64,000 nt of DNA from Zanthoxylum bungeanum (lineage: Eukaryota > Streptophyta > Magnoliopsida > Sapindales > Rutaceae): positions 92,733 to 156,732 of the forward strand of contig SKCR01023428.1 in NCBI GenBank assembly GCA_019454045.1, read 5' to 3'. The notes under the pieces were generated by a model. That model was not told the origin of the DNA and searched no databases. It saw only the letters and a program-made list of their open reading frames with translations. Position 1 is the first letter of the stretch; the number at the start of each line of letters is the position of its first letter. Below, piece after piece: positions 45,971-55,898 of the stretch. Position numbers and translations under genes: made by a program.

Positions 45971-47435
45971 ATGAGACGAACCAGAAGCTTTGAACTTCGA
46001 CCGCTTGACCCATAAATTGAAAGAACCATCAGACAGTTGAGAAGGGAAAGGCGAGAAGGCCAAAAAGCTTTAGTCAACATGGAACCTAAACCTTTGGAGG
46101 TTGCACCACCAATTCCTATTCGAGACAGAACCATTCCGGTGATTGACAGACTCATTTCTTGCATTGTACTCCCTCCCTTACCAGCAAATGTAGGAGACAT
46201 CAAAACATGCATTCAAATGATTCAGCAGTCAGTTCAGTTTAGGGGGAATGCAACTGAAGATCCTAATGCCCACATCAGCAACTTCCTGGAAGTTTACGGC
46301 ACTTTCAATTACAACCGAGAAGCTGAAGAAGCAATGAGACTGCGTGTTTTCCCATATTCCTTGAAGGACAGAGCTAAAGCTTGGCTACATTCATTACCAG
46401 CAGGTTCTATCACAACATGGAACACTTTAGCCACCAAATTTCTTGAAAAATACTTTCCACCAGCCAGAACTGGAAAGCTGAGGAATGACATCACATCCTT
46501 TGTGCAACAAGACTCAGAAACTCTCTACGAAGCTTGGGAAAGGTACAAAGATTTACTCCGGAAATGTCCACACCATGAGATTCCAAAATGGCTTCAAGTC
46601 CAAACATTCTATAATGGACTTTCTGGAATAATGAGAACCACAATAGATGCTGCTGCTGGAGGAGCTTTAATGGCAAAAGGAGAAGATCAAGCCTGGGAAC
46701 TAATTGAAGAAATGGCCAACAACAATTCTTTGTGGCCAACAGAAAGGAGCATGATCCAAAGAATTACAGGAATTTATGAAAGTGGAGCTAATACAGCAGT
46801 CAACACCAAGCTAGATCAGATATGAAAATTCATGGAGACTCTTACCACTGGATCCACAAGTTCACCATATGGAGGAGCACCAGAATCAAACCAACTTGAA
46901 GAAACGGTGAATTTTGTCAACAATTTCAACAGATAGGGGAACAATCCATATTCCAACACCTATAACCCAGGGTGGAGGAATCATCCTAATTTTTCATGGA
47001 GCAACAATTCAGGCCAACAGCGGAACTATCCACCACCCGGGTTTCAGCAACAGAACAAAGGCCAGGAGCAGGCAAATGAACCAGGAATAGCAGAAGTGCT
47101 GGCTCAGTTAAAAAAGTATGATGCCATCTTTCAGAGCCAATCAGCTTCCATCAAAGCACTGGAGAATCAAATCGGACAACTGGCCAATGCTCAGAGTTAC
47201 AGACCACCAGGTAATCTTCCCAGCAACACAGAACCCAATCCAAGGAACCGAGGGAAGGAGCAATGTCAAGCCATTACTTTGAAAAGCGGTACTGAAATCA
47301 ACAAAGATGTTGGAATCAAGATGTCCCAAGAAGAAGTTCCAAAAGAAGCTGAACAACAGATGGAGGAAAAAGAAGCAAAGGAAAAAAGAACAGATCACTC
47401 CACCTCCACCTTTTCCTCAGCGTCTTTAGAAAAAA
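45971..47435 (+). pseudogene. gag of the Athila-type element
   Basis: The ATG at 45971 starts MRRTRSFELRPLDP. The capsid core follows: ANVGDIKTCIQMIQQSVQF, EDPNAHISNFLEVYGTFN, LRVFPYSLKDRAKAWLHSLP, WNTLATKFLEKYFPPARTGK, ETLYEAWERYKDLLRKCPHH. Stops in the same frame: TAA 46013-46015, TGA 46823-46825 and TAG 46934-46936. After the last, the frame continues NPYSNTYNPGWRNHPNFSW and ITLKSGTEIN, which are usual for Athila. It is lost in an A run near 47430. Confidence 0.9.
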
Positions 47436-47439
47436 AAAC

Positions 47440-47992
47440 TGGACAAGCAGTTTGCTCGATTCCTGGAGGTTTTCAAAAAGCTGCACATCAACATCCCATT
47501 TGCAGAAGCCTTGGAAGAAATGCCCAGTTATGTCAAATTCATGAAAGACATTCTTTCACGAAAATGGAGATTGGGAGACTACGAAACAGTAGCATTAACG
47601 AAAGAATGCAGCGCCATTATTCAGAGGAAACTTCCCCTGAAGTTGAAAGATCCTGGCAGTTTCACAGTTCCATGCACCATTGGAGAACATTATATCGGTA
47701 AGGCTTTATGTGATTTAGGTGCTAGTGTTAACTTGATGCCTTTTTCTATTTACAGGAAACTGCAGATTGGAGAAGCAATGCCTACCTCAGTTTCATTGCA
47801 ACTTATTGACTGAACACTTGCATTTCCAAGAAGTGTTGTTGAAGATGTGCTGGTGAAAGTAGACAAACTAATTCTCCCAGCAGATTTCATCATCCTTGAC
47901 ATGGAAGAAGACAAAGAAATATCTATCATTCTTGGGAGACCATTTTTGGCTACAGGTAAAACTGTGATTGATGGAAAAAGGAAGAACTGACC
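47440..47992 (+). pseudogene. Aspartic protease region of the Athila-type element
   Basis: Reads KKLHINIPFAEALEEMPSYV, FMKDILSRKWRLGDYETVAL and CDLGASVNLMPFSIYRKL, the Athila protease with DLGAS in place of DTGAS. TGA at 47811-47813 falls in QLID*TLAFPRSVVEDVLVKV, where the family has Arg, so CGA to TGA is likely. IILGRPFLATGKTVID follows and the frame shifts near 47985. Confidence 0.88.
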
Positions 47993-49870
47993 ATGAAAGT
48001 ACAGGACCAAGAAGTGACCTTTAATGTTTTCAAAGCCATGAAATTCCCGAGTGATGAAAAGGAAGAAGAATGCTTCAGAGTTGATGTTGTTGAAAGTATC
48101 GTTCAAAATACTGAGCCAAATCCCACAGATACACTTGAAGCTTGCATCACCAACATGACTGAAAGTGAGCTAGATGCTGAAATCCTGGAATGTATCAACT
48201 ACCTTGACAAACCATTCCGATTCAAAGCAACACCACCGGTTGAAAGTTTGGAACTACCAAAGAAAGATCGAATCAAGCCTTCGATTGAAGAACCACCACA
48301 GTTAGAGCTGAAGTTACTTCCAAGCCATCTCAGGTATGCATTTCTTGGAAACTCTTCTGAATTACCTGTTATTATTTCTTCTTCACTAACATTGGAGCAG
48401 GAAGAAAAGTTGCTGAGAGTGTTACGAGAGCACAAGAAAGCCATTGGCTGGACTATAGCAGACATTCGAGGCATTAGTCCATCATTTTGCATGCACAAAA
48501 TCTTAATGAATGATGAGTACAAACCCACAGTGGAGCATCAACGAAGACTCAATCCAATCATGAAGGAAGTCGTGAAGAAAGAAATCATCAAATGGTTAGA
48601 TGCTGGCATCATTTACCCCATCTCAGACAGCAGTTGGGTGAGTCCTATGCAGTGTGTACCAAAGAAAGGAGGAATTACTGTGATTACCAATGAAAAGAAT
48701 GAGCTAATTCCAACAAGAACAGTGACTGGATGGAGAGTATGCATGGACTACAGGAAACTGAACAAAGCCACGAGAAATGACCATTTTCCGCTACCATTCA
48801 TTGACCAGATGTTAGATAGACTGGCAGGACATGAGTTCTATTGCTTTCTGGACGGATATTCAGGGTACAATCAGATTGCCATCGCACCAGAAGACCAGGA
48901 GAAAACTACATTTACATGTCCCTATGGTACTTTTGCTTTCCGCAGGATGCCATTTGGATTATGTAATGCCCCTGCCACATTTCAGCGTTGCATGATGGCC
49001 ATCTTCTCAGACATGCTGGAGCAGAGTATGGAGGTTTTTATGGATGACTTTTCTGTGTTTGGAGATTCTTTTGACCATTGTTTGCAAAATTTGGAACATG
49101 GTGTTACAAAGGTGCGAAGATACAAACCTGGTACTCAATTCAATGGGAGAAATGCCACTTCATGGTGCATGAAGGCATTGTTCTTGGACACCGGATCTCA
49201 CAAAAGGGGATTGAGGTAGACAAAGCAAAGATAGAGACAATTGAAAAACTACCTCCACCAACATCAGTAAAAGGTATTCGAAGTTTTCTTGGACATGCAG
49301 GTTTTTACAGGAGATTTATCAAAGACTTTTCCAAGATTGCTAAACCTCTATGCAATCTTCTGGAGAAAGATGTGCCTTTCAACTTCACCAAAGAATGCCA
49401 GGAAGCCTTTGAAATCTTAAAATAGAAGCTGGTCTCTGCTCCCATCATAGTAGCACCAGACTGGACCCTTCCATTTGAGGTAATGTGCGATGCTAGTGAT
49501 TTTACTGTAGGTGCAGTTTTGGGACAACGCAAAGCAAAGATTTTCCACACCATTTACTACTCCAGCAGAACTTTGAATGAAGCTCAACTCAACTACACAA
49601 CCACCGAAAAGGAGTTGCTCGTAGTTGTGTACGCTTTTGACAAATTTCGCTCTTATCGGTTGGGTCCCAAAGTGGTGGTCTACACAGATCATTCAGCAAT
49701 CAAATATCTGATCACAAAGAAAGATGCCAAACCCAGATTGATTCGTTGGATACTTCTTTTGCAAGAATTCGACGTGGAGATTCGAGACAGGAAAGGAACA
49801 GAGAATCAGGTGGCAGATCATCTATCGAGGCTCGAGAATGGAGAAAGAGCTGGCAAAGAACTGTCAATCA
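47993..49870 (+). pseudogene. Reverse transcriptase and RNase H of the Athila-type element
   Basis: RT: NPIMKEVVKKEIIKWLDAGI, WRVCMDYRKLNKATRNDHFP, MLDRLAGHEFYCFLDGYSGY, FAFRRMPFGLCNAPATFQRC and the active site FMDD at 49037-49048. A frameshift near 49090 is followed by GIVLGHRISQKGIEVDKAKI and RSFLGHAGFYRRFIKDFSK. TAG at 49423-49425. RNase [60 protein letters not shown]. Catalytic residues look retained, but the frame is broken. Confidence 0.92.
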
Positions 49871-51105
49871 AAGAAACTTTTCCATATGAACAACTTTTTG
49901 CCATGAAACAACAGGAAGTCCCTTGGTATGCTGACCATGTCAACTACATTGTGTCAGGAAAATGGCTGTTTGAATGGACAACTCAGCAACGGAAGAAGTT
50001 CTTCAAAGAAGTCAAACACTATGTCTGGGATGAACCGTACCTGTTCAAACAGTGTGCTGATCAACTACTGAGATGATGTGTTCCACATGAGGAAATCAAC
50101 AGTGTTTTGCAACACTGTCATTCATCACCATATGGCGGACACTTCAGCGGAAACAAAACTGCAGCCAAAGTCCTACAATCAGGTTTGTTCTGCCCCACTC
50201 TTTTTAAAGATGCTTATCTTTTTGCTTTTCAATGTGACAGGTGCCAGAGAATGGGAAATATTTCCAGGAGAAACGAAGGACTGTTGCAAAACATTCTAGA
50301 AGTGGAAATATTCGATGTATGGGGTATTGATTTCATGGGACCCTTTGTTCCATCATTCGGAAATCTGTACATCCTGGTTGCTGTAGACTACGTCTCCAAA
50401 TGGGTCGAAGCAATTGCATTGCCATCCAATGATTCAAAAGTGGTGATCAAATTCCTGAAAAAGAACATTTTCACTCGGTTTGGAACACCTCGGGCAATTA
50501 TCAGTGATTGTGGCTCTCATTTCTGCAACAGATACTTCGATGCACTCCTATCCAAATACGGAGTTACTCACAAAGTTGCCACTGCTTACCATCCATAGTC
50601 AAATGGACAGGTTGAGGTTTCAAACAGGGAGATCAAGAGAATCCTAGAAAGAACCGTTGGATCAACAAGGAGAGACTGGTCACACCCATTGGTATGTCCC
50701 CATATCAATTTGTGTTTGGGAAAGCGTGCCATCTACTAGTTGAGCTTGAGCACAAGACGTACTGGGCACTGAAGAAGTTGAATTTTGATTCACAAGCTGC
50801 AGGAGAGAAAAGACTGCACCAACTCAACGAATTGGAGGAGTTTCGTCTACAGGCTTATGAGAATGCCAAATTGTTCAAGGAAAAGACCAAACAATGGCAT
50901 GACCGAAAAATAGTGCACAGACAGTTGGAACCAAGCAGGTGTTGTTGTACAACTCGAGGTTGAAACTTTTCCTTGGAAAGTTAAAATCTAGGTGGTCAGG
51001 TCCATTTGTGATCACTCAGGTTTTACCATATGGAGCTGTTGAGTTACTGGATCCCAATACCAACAACACATTCAAGGTTAACAGTCAGCGTGTCAAGCAC
51101 TAATG
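49871..51105 (+). pseudogene. Integrase of the Athila-type element
   Basis: TGA at 50074-50076 precedes the zinc-binding H-H-C-C region ([19 protein letters not shown]). The core has WGIDFMGPF (Asp), [11 protein letters not shown] (Asp; the usual Gly after it is Cys) and NGQVEVSNREIKR (Glu), with TAG at 50596-50598 just before the last. Between RRDWS and TPIGMSPYQFVFG, about 50-60 bases of the family sequence are absent near 50683, shifting the frame. The C-terminal part, KTYWALKKLNFDSQAAGEKR to RWSGPF-like sequence, ends with TAA at about 51103. Confidence 0.9.
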
Positions 51106-51180
51106 GGGAGAATCATTTGAGCGACAAAAAGAAAGTGTCACACTTTTAGATCCAGCATAACGTTCAAGAAGTCACGTCTA

Positions 51181-51225
51181 GCTGACGACTTTAAACTTAG
51201 CGCTCGCAGGGAGGCAACCCATGCA
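51181..51225 (+). promoter_or_regulatory. Conserved Athila post-pol motif
   Basis: TTAAACTTAGCGCTCGCAGG followed by GAGGCAACCCATG. A closely similar non-coding motif stands after pol in Athila elements; its role is unknown to me. It lies about 75 bases upstream of the first accessory ORF. Confidence 0.65.
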
Positions 51226-51298
51226 AATCTTGTATATATTGTGATTTGGAGTGATTTAATTTTGTGTGTTTAGTTTTTGCAGATTAAGACATTTCAAG

Positions 51299-51850
51299 AT
51301 GGAAGAAGCTCTCGCAAATATTCACAAGCAATTTCCTTCTCTCCCTCAAAAATCTCTGATAAAAGTCTACAAAACTCACTTGGAACGGATGAGGTTACTA
51401 ACAATCCATGGTGTTCCTAATGATATTCGTTGGGTAATTGAAGCACGAGTCCGATTGGCAGGTGAGTCTTATGACTCTTTTATTTCACATCTGCCTGGTT
51501 GTGGAAGAAGAAGCACCTATGCAAAGAAACGTAGAGCTAAGCAAATGGATGTTTGTTACAAATGTGCACGATGGAATTGCAATACTCGTTGTCATTCTTT
51601 AGGAATGGTGTCTGATAATCGCGAAGACAAAATTAAATTCATTAGGGATGGCTTGAGTAAGGAGTCTTTAGATGATATATCTTTGACTCTTGAGACGCAT
51701 CCCAGTGGATATGTTCATATAGCCATTCGCAAATTACATACTCAATTTCAAAAAGAAAGACAACTGTTAAGTCTTGGGAATCTGACTCAAAAAGACCATG
51801 TTTGCCAATTTATAAGAAAATTGGATGGGAAGCTTGTCCCTGACGCATAG
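51299..51850 (+). CDS. Accessory ORF with virus-type nucleic-acid-binding Cys-rich domain
   Basis: Intact frame of 183 codons, ATG (in TTTCAAGATGG) to TAG. Residues 1-66 are mostly helical-looking (MEEALANIHKQFPSLPQ...). Residues 68-82 form a basic block, CGRRSTYAKKRRAKQ. Residues 86-99 hold Cys 86, 89, 94 and 98 and His 99 (CYKCARWNCNTRCH). Then KIKFIRDGLSKESLDDI. The sequence of GRxSxYA, a run of Arg/Lys, a Cys finger and an F-I-x-D-G block is the layout of the nucleic-acid-binding proteins of carlaviruses and relatives (Carla_C4/Viral_NABP families), several of which are silencing suppressors. This is resemblance by eye, and the N- and C-terminal parts are unlike anything I recognise. The ORF occupies the env-like position of Athila, with an acceptor-like TTAGTTTTTGCAG just upstream (AG 51281-51282). 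No signal peptide or membrane segment, so it is not an envelope protein. It could instead be an unrelated zinc finger. Confidence 0.7.
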   Translation: MEEALANIHKQFPSLPQKSLIKVYKTHLERMRLLTIHGVPNDIRWVIEARVRLAGESYDSFISHLPGCGRRSTYAKKRRAKQMDVCYKCARWNCNTRCHSLGMVSDNREDKIKFIRDGLSKESLDDISLTLETHPSGYVHIAIRKLHTQFQKERQLLSLGNLTQKDHVCQFIRKLDGKLVPDA

Positions 51851-52090
51851 ACGTCAATCAAACTGTAAATTCTTGTGCATATTATATCTCTTTGTCTTTT
51901 CTTAATAATTGTAATTTGTTTTGTTGTTTTCTTTTATTTTCTCCGACAGGGTCCAGACCTTTTTGACTATCACGATATTATTTCGCTACTAATCGTCCTT
52001 TGGAAGATATTTGTTCTATTTTTACTCACCCTTTTCAGGTACTATAAATTCAACCCATCATTGCACTTTTGAAAACATCCAGAGTAAAAA
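51851..52090 (+). other. Intergenic region with two splice-acceptor-like sites
   Basis: Pyrimidine-rich stretches end TTCTCCGACAG (AG 51948-51949) and CTCACCCTTTTCAG (AG 52037-52038), the second 52 bases before the LOG-like ATG. This would suit expression of the second gene from a spliced RNA. Confidence 0.5.
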
Positions 52091-52743
52091 ATGGAAGCCA
52101 CTTCAAGAAGACGAGTTGATAACATCTGTGTGTTTTGCGGTAGTAATGTTGGTACTAAACCACAATACATAGAAGCAGCACATGAATTGGGTCGAGTCTT
52201 AGCTACAAGAAATATGCACTTAATATATGGCGGAGGCAATCTTGGACTAATGGGATCGTTTCAAAGGCCGCACAGGAAGGAGGCAGTCACGTTTTGGGAA
52301 TCATCCCAAAACCATTGGAAGAGGCAAATCTTATTGAACCATCAAATGGAGAGGAACTGATCGTACCAGGTATGTCTGAACGACTAGTGGAAATGATTAA
52401 CCGTGCTGATGCTTTTATTGCTTTGCCAGGTGGCTTGGGTACATTGGAGGAAATTTTTATTGTGTTATCTTGGGCGAACCTGAACATACACCAAAAACTA
52501 ATTGGACTGCTCAACGTTGATGGATTTTATGATTTTCTTTGTGTGTTTCTTGATGATGCTCAGAGAAATGGGTTCGTGTCAAAACCTTTAAAAGAACTCA
52601 TCTTTACTGCCAGAACTGCTCCGGATCTAATAGACCAACTCATAGCCTATGAACCACAAGTTGACCCTATTCTTTCAAAGATAAATTGGTCTGAGGACGA
52701 TCGTGGTAAGAGGCGTCAGATTAATCTGGATCTTAACCTTTAA
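52091..52743 (+). pseudogene. LOG-like cytokinin-activating enzyme homologue, one frameshift
   Basis: ATG at 52091 gives NICVFCGSNVGTKPQYIEAA, then LIYGGGNLGLMG. One base is missing at about 52255. The other frame continues VSKAAQEGGSHVLGIIPKPL, MSERLVEMINRADAFIAL, the signature PGGLGTLEE at 52426-52452 and LIGLLNVDGFYDF, to TAA 52741-52743; about 217 codons in all, the usual LOG length. Plant LOG proteins release free-base cytokinin from the nucleotide. PGGxGTxxE is intact, but the RK pair of the family (MHxRK) appears as RL (MSERL), so activity is uncertain even without the frameshift. Plant LOG genes have several introns and this copy has none, so it was captured through RNA. Its position between integrase and 3' LTR on the element's coding strand indicates it is carried by the element. 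Confidence 0.85.
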
Positions 52744-54313
52744 ATTCCTATAGATTCTCATCTAACTAGGTATTATTTTCTAACTCTTCTTCTACTGTTT
52801 AAGACATTGGGGACAATGTCTCATTTAGGTTTGGGGTGAGGAATAGTTAATAGTATCTTGTTTTTATTGTATTTTTATTTTTAGTCCAAAATTTTTCGAA
52901 AAATACAAAAAATTAAATTTTTTTCAAAAATTACCAAAATGTTTTGCATTTTTATCAAAGGCAATTTAAAGCTAGGTGATGGTTTGTGTCTTCCTTCACT
53001 CACTACCTTTCTATAAGGAAAAGCTGTGAAGCCACCTAGATAATCTTTCATCCGTAGCTTGTGTGATAGACTAGTTTGGAGGACTGTTGTTTATTCCTGA
53101 CACCGAGCGATAAGAGCCTAAGAGGCTAGGGTACTTAAGTGAGCCTCGCTCCACCCTCCCTCTGGAATCTACAACGGGAAGTCCATTCGACAGTTAGTCA
53201 CACACCATGACCAGTAAAAATTATTTTTTTTATGGTTTTGTTTTTATGTTGACTAGAAAGGTGAAATTGGTAAGAAATAGCTGAGTAAGGAGTTTCCTCC
53301 ACTCCTGAGACGTATCTCAAACCTATTTCGAAACAAGTTAATTTTTATTTATCTCATTTTAAATTATTTAATTTATTTGTGAATTCTCCATAACACTGAC
53401 TAAAATGAATCTTCATATGCTCAGTTGACAGGTATTATCAACATACATGGAAACATAAGACATGAGCTAAAATTGAAAAGTTTGTAATATTCAGTGCTCT
53501 AGTTTAATCGGAGGAAGCATATCAAAGAGTGATGGAGTAAAAAAAAAATCTAAGATCAGAGTTATTAAGTTTGTAAGGGTGTTTTTAACACCTAGTGCCC
53601 TAAAGCCAACTGGTTTGGGAGTCACTGGCCCAAAGCTCGTTACATGGATCAAAGATGCTGCAAAAATATATATATCTGAAGTCTGAGTAATTAAGACTGT
53701 AGGGGTGTCTTAACACCTGGTGCCCTAAAGCCAACTGGTTTGGGAGCCACCGACCTAACACTCGTTACATAGATGGAGATATTGTATATAAAAAAAATAT
53801 CAAAAAAAAAAAAAAATCAGAAAAATGAGAAAAAATTATTCCATTGCTACAAAAAGGTGTGAAATCTGATAGAACTTTAGGACAAAAATATTACTCTCTT
53901 ATCAACTGCACTTATGACTGCTGTGGGCAAAAATGAGTTGTTTAATATTATGTTGGCTGTGTTATGAAGAATGGTAAAAATGATCGGAGAATTTACTTAT
54001 TTGGTAATTTAGAATGAAACAAAACAACTAGTAACTTGGAGTAGAAGTTTCACCTGATTAGTTACTAACTTCTTTATTCTCTTTTCGCTTGTCTTTTTGC
54101 TTTTGTGTGCATTAGTTTTAATACCTTTTTACTTTTGTAAAATGTTTGTGGGTATCATTGCTGTAAACCCTCACGAGACTACAACTCGTCCACTAGGGAC
54201 ACCTAGAGGTTTAAAGGCTTGTTGCATATGCTAAATGCAACCGTGATCCCTACGAAAGTGGCTTAGTTAATTTATTTTGTTATTTTATTTTTTGCTCGAG
54301 GACTAGCAAAATG
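52744..54313 (+). other. 3' untranslated region of the Athila-type element
   Basis: 1.57 kb without genes. At 52803-52842, GACATTGGGGACAATGTCTC is followed by TTAGGTTTGGGGTGAGG, a second purine tract like the one next to the 3' LTR. A 126-bp tandem duplication stands at about 53553-53775 (GCCCTAAAGCCAACTGGTTT in both). The rest is AT-rich; small frames have no signature. Confidence 0.6.
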
Positions 54314-54328
54314 TTAGGTTTGGGGGTG
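54314..54328 (+). other. Polypurine tract of the Athila-type element
   Basis: TTAGGTTTGGGGGTG ends at the LTR start TGATGAGTGG. Confidence 0.85.
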
Positions 54329-55898
54329 TGATGAGTGGTAAATCTATCACAATTTCCCACTCATTTAACCTAAATTTTGTATAGTTTCTTGAGTCTTGTG
54401 AATATTTTGATGTGTTTTGTGTTATTTTGTAGATAAATAAAGTTTCAGGACATTCTGGAGGTGATTTGGGGCAAAACAGGAAAAATTGGAAAAAAGGGCA
54501 TTTCGGTAATTTGGCGCGTCGCGACGCCTAACGTGCACCAGAGCTGCTAACGTGCGCCAGTTCAACGGGTCAGAAATTGAGAAGGTTGACTTTGCTAACA
54601 TGCTCCGTGCCACGTGTCACCATCACAGCCGATATGCTAATGTGCGCCGTGCCACGTGTCATCATCCTACGGTGCCGACAATTACTATTTCCACGTGTAC
54701 CACATGTCATCCTACGTGTCGCCACGTCGCCCGGTCAACGAGTCAACTCTTCCACGCGTCTTGCCACATCATCATCCACGTCAGCAGGTCAACCGAGTCA
54801 ACATGCCACGTCATCATCAGCCAATCACGCCGTGACACGTGTCACAATCCTACGGTGCCGACAATTGATCTCAGCCGCCTTGCCACGTCAGCATAATAAT
54901 TGAGCTCTTAGCCGCCTCGCCACATGTCGCCTTATCCTCTTATCCGAATCACCACGTGTCAAGCCGAGAACATGCCACGACTCACTGTTCCAGCGTCGCG
55001 ACGCCAAAGGCTCTAGCGTCGCGACGCCCGAAGCTTATCCGCGCCTATAAATTGAGCTCAAGATTTCAGATTTTGTTGTACCATTCTCTCCCATTTCTTT
55101 GAAGTCAATAGGGAGTTATTCTCTCTCTAAGTTTCGTTTTAATTTTTAGTTTTTAGTTTTGTAATAATTTTAATTACGTTTTGTAATAATAGTAATTTAC
55201 TTTCTTACTTTTTACAGTTTTTACTATTCATCATGAGGAGGTAACTTCCCCAGCTAGGGTGAAAGGTAATTCTTTTACTATTGCTATTTAGATTAATCTC
55301 TCTTAAAAATAATATATTCACTATTTAAAATTTGACTTAAAAATGATACCGCTATATTGGTCGGTTGTTAATTTAATTTTAATCTGGTTTAAACCGGACT
55401 AATCAAGGATACCGCCAGATTGGTCGGTTGGTAATTTAATTTTGGTTCCGCCTTTATGGCTGGTTATGGACAAATATTACCACCTTAATGGCTGGTTGGA
55501 CTTAATTTGACTTAATCAGGATACCGACAGATTGGTCGGTTGGTAATATTATCACAAGTTTATATATTATTTTATGAGAGATATCTAAATTACTAGTAGT
55601 AAAAGTAATTCCTTTTACCTTAGCATTTATTTTATTGTAATTTACATTTCAATATTTACTTTACCGCAATTACTTTTCAGCATTTTATGTCTTTTATTTT
55701 ACCAGCCCTAGCTATGTGTCGTAACTAAATTAATATCTAGGGTTGTGATGAATTTCAATATCACAGGTTTATAAGGGGTTAGATTATAGTTTGGGTAATA
55801 TAAAAATTTATTTATTGAGTCTTAATCTTAATACTTTTTAATTAACTGGCCATTAATTAAATTGACTAGGTAAACTTAAAATGAACTAGACATAGGGT
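54329..55898 (+). repeat. 3' LTR of the Athila-type element, truncated
   Basis: Matches 43712 to about 45310, then breaks at CATAGGGT|GCATTAG. About 550 bases of the outer end are missing. TATA box TATAAAT at 55046-55052. Confidence 0.9.

Larger units (their letters stand above)
43712..55898 (+). mobile_element. Athila-type Ty3/gypsy element with two accessory genes
   Basis: Order: 5' LTR, GGCGCC primer site, gag, protease, RT, RNase H, integrase, a conserved non-coding motif, an accessory ORF with a virus-type Cys-rich finger, a LOG-like gene, a 1.5-kb untranslated stretch, polypurine tract, 3' LTR (outer end lost). Capsid and pol phrases are those of Athila. gag-pol has at least four stop codons and several frameshifts, while the first accessory ORF is intact and the second has one lesion. 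No target duplication can be tested because the right end is truncated at 55898. Confidence 0.93.

Noticed and set aside
45952..49692. Several minus-strand frames over the Athila gag-pol
   Set aside because: Antisense shadows of strongly biased coding sequence, without motifs.
51299..51850. Env-like glycoprotein, as in other Athila elements
   Set aside because: No signal peptide, no transmembrane segment and a basic Cys-finger core. It does not fit an envelope protein.
51299..51850. Integrated copy of a plant RNA virus genome
   Set aside because: Only one domain resembles a viral protein. No polymerase, coat or movement genes are adjacent, and the ORF sits in register inside a retrotransposon.
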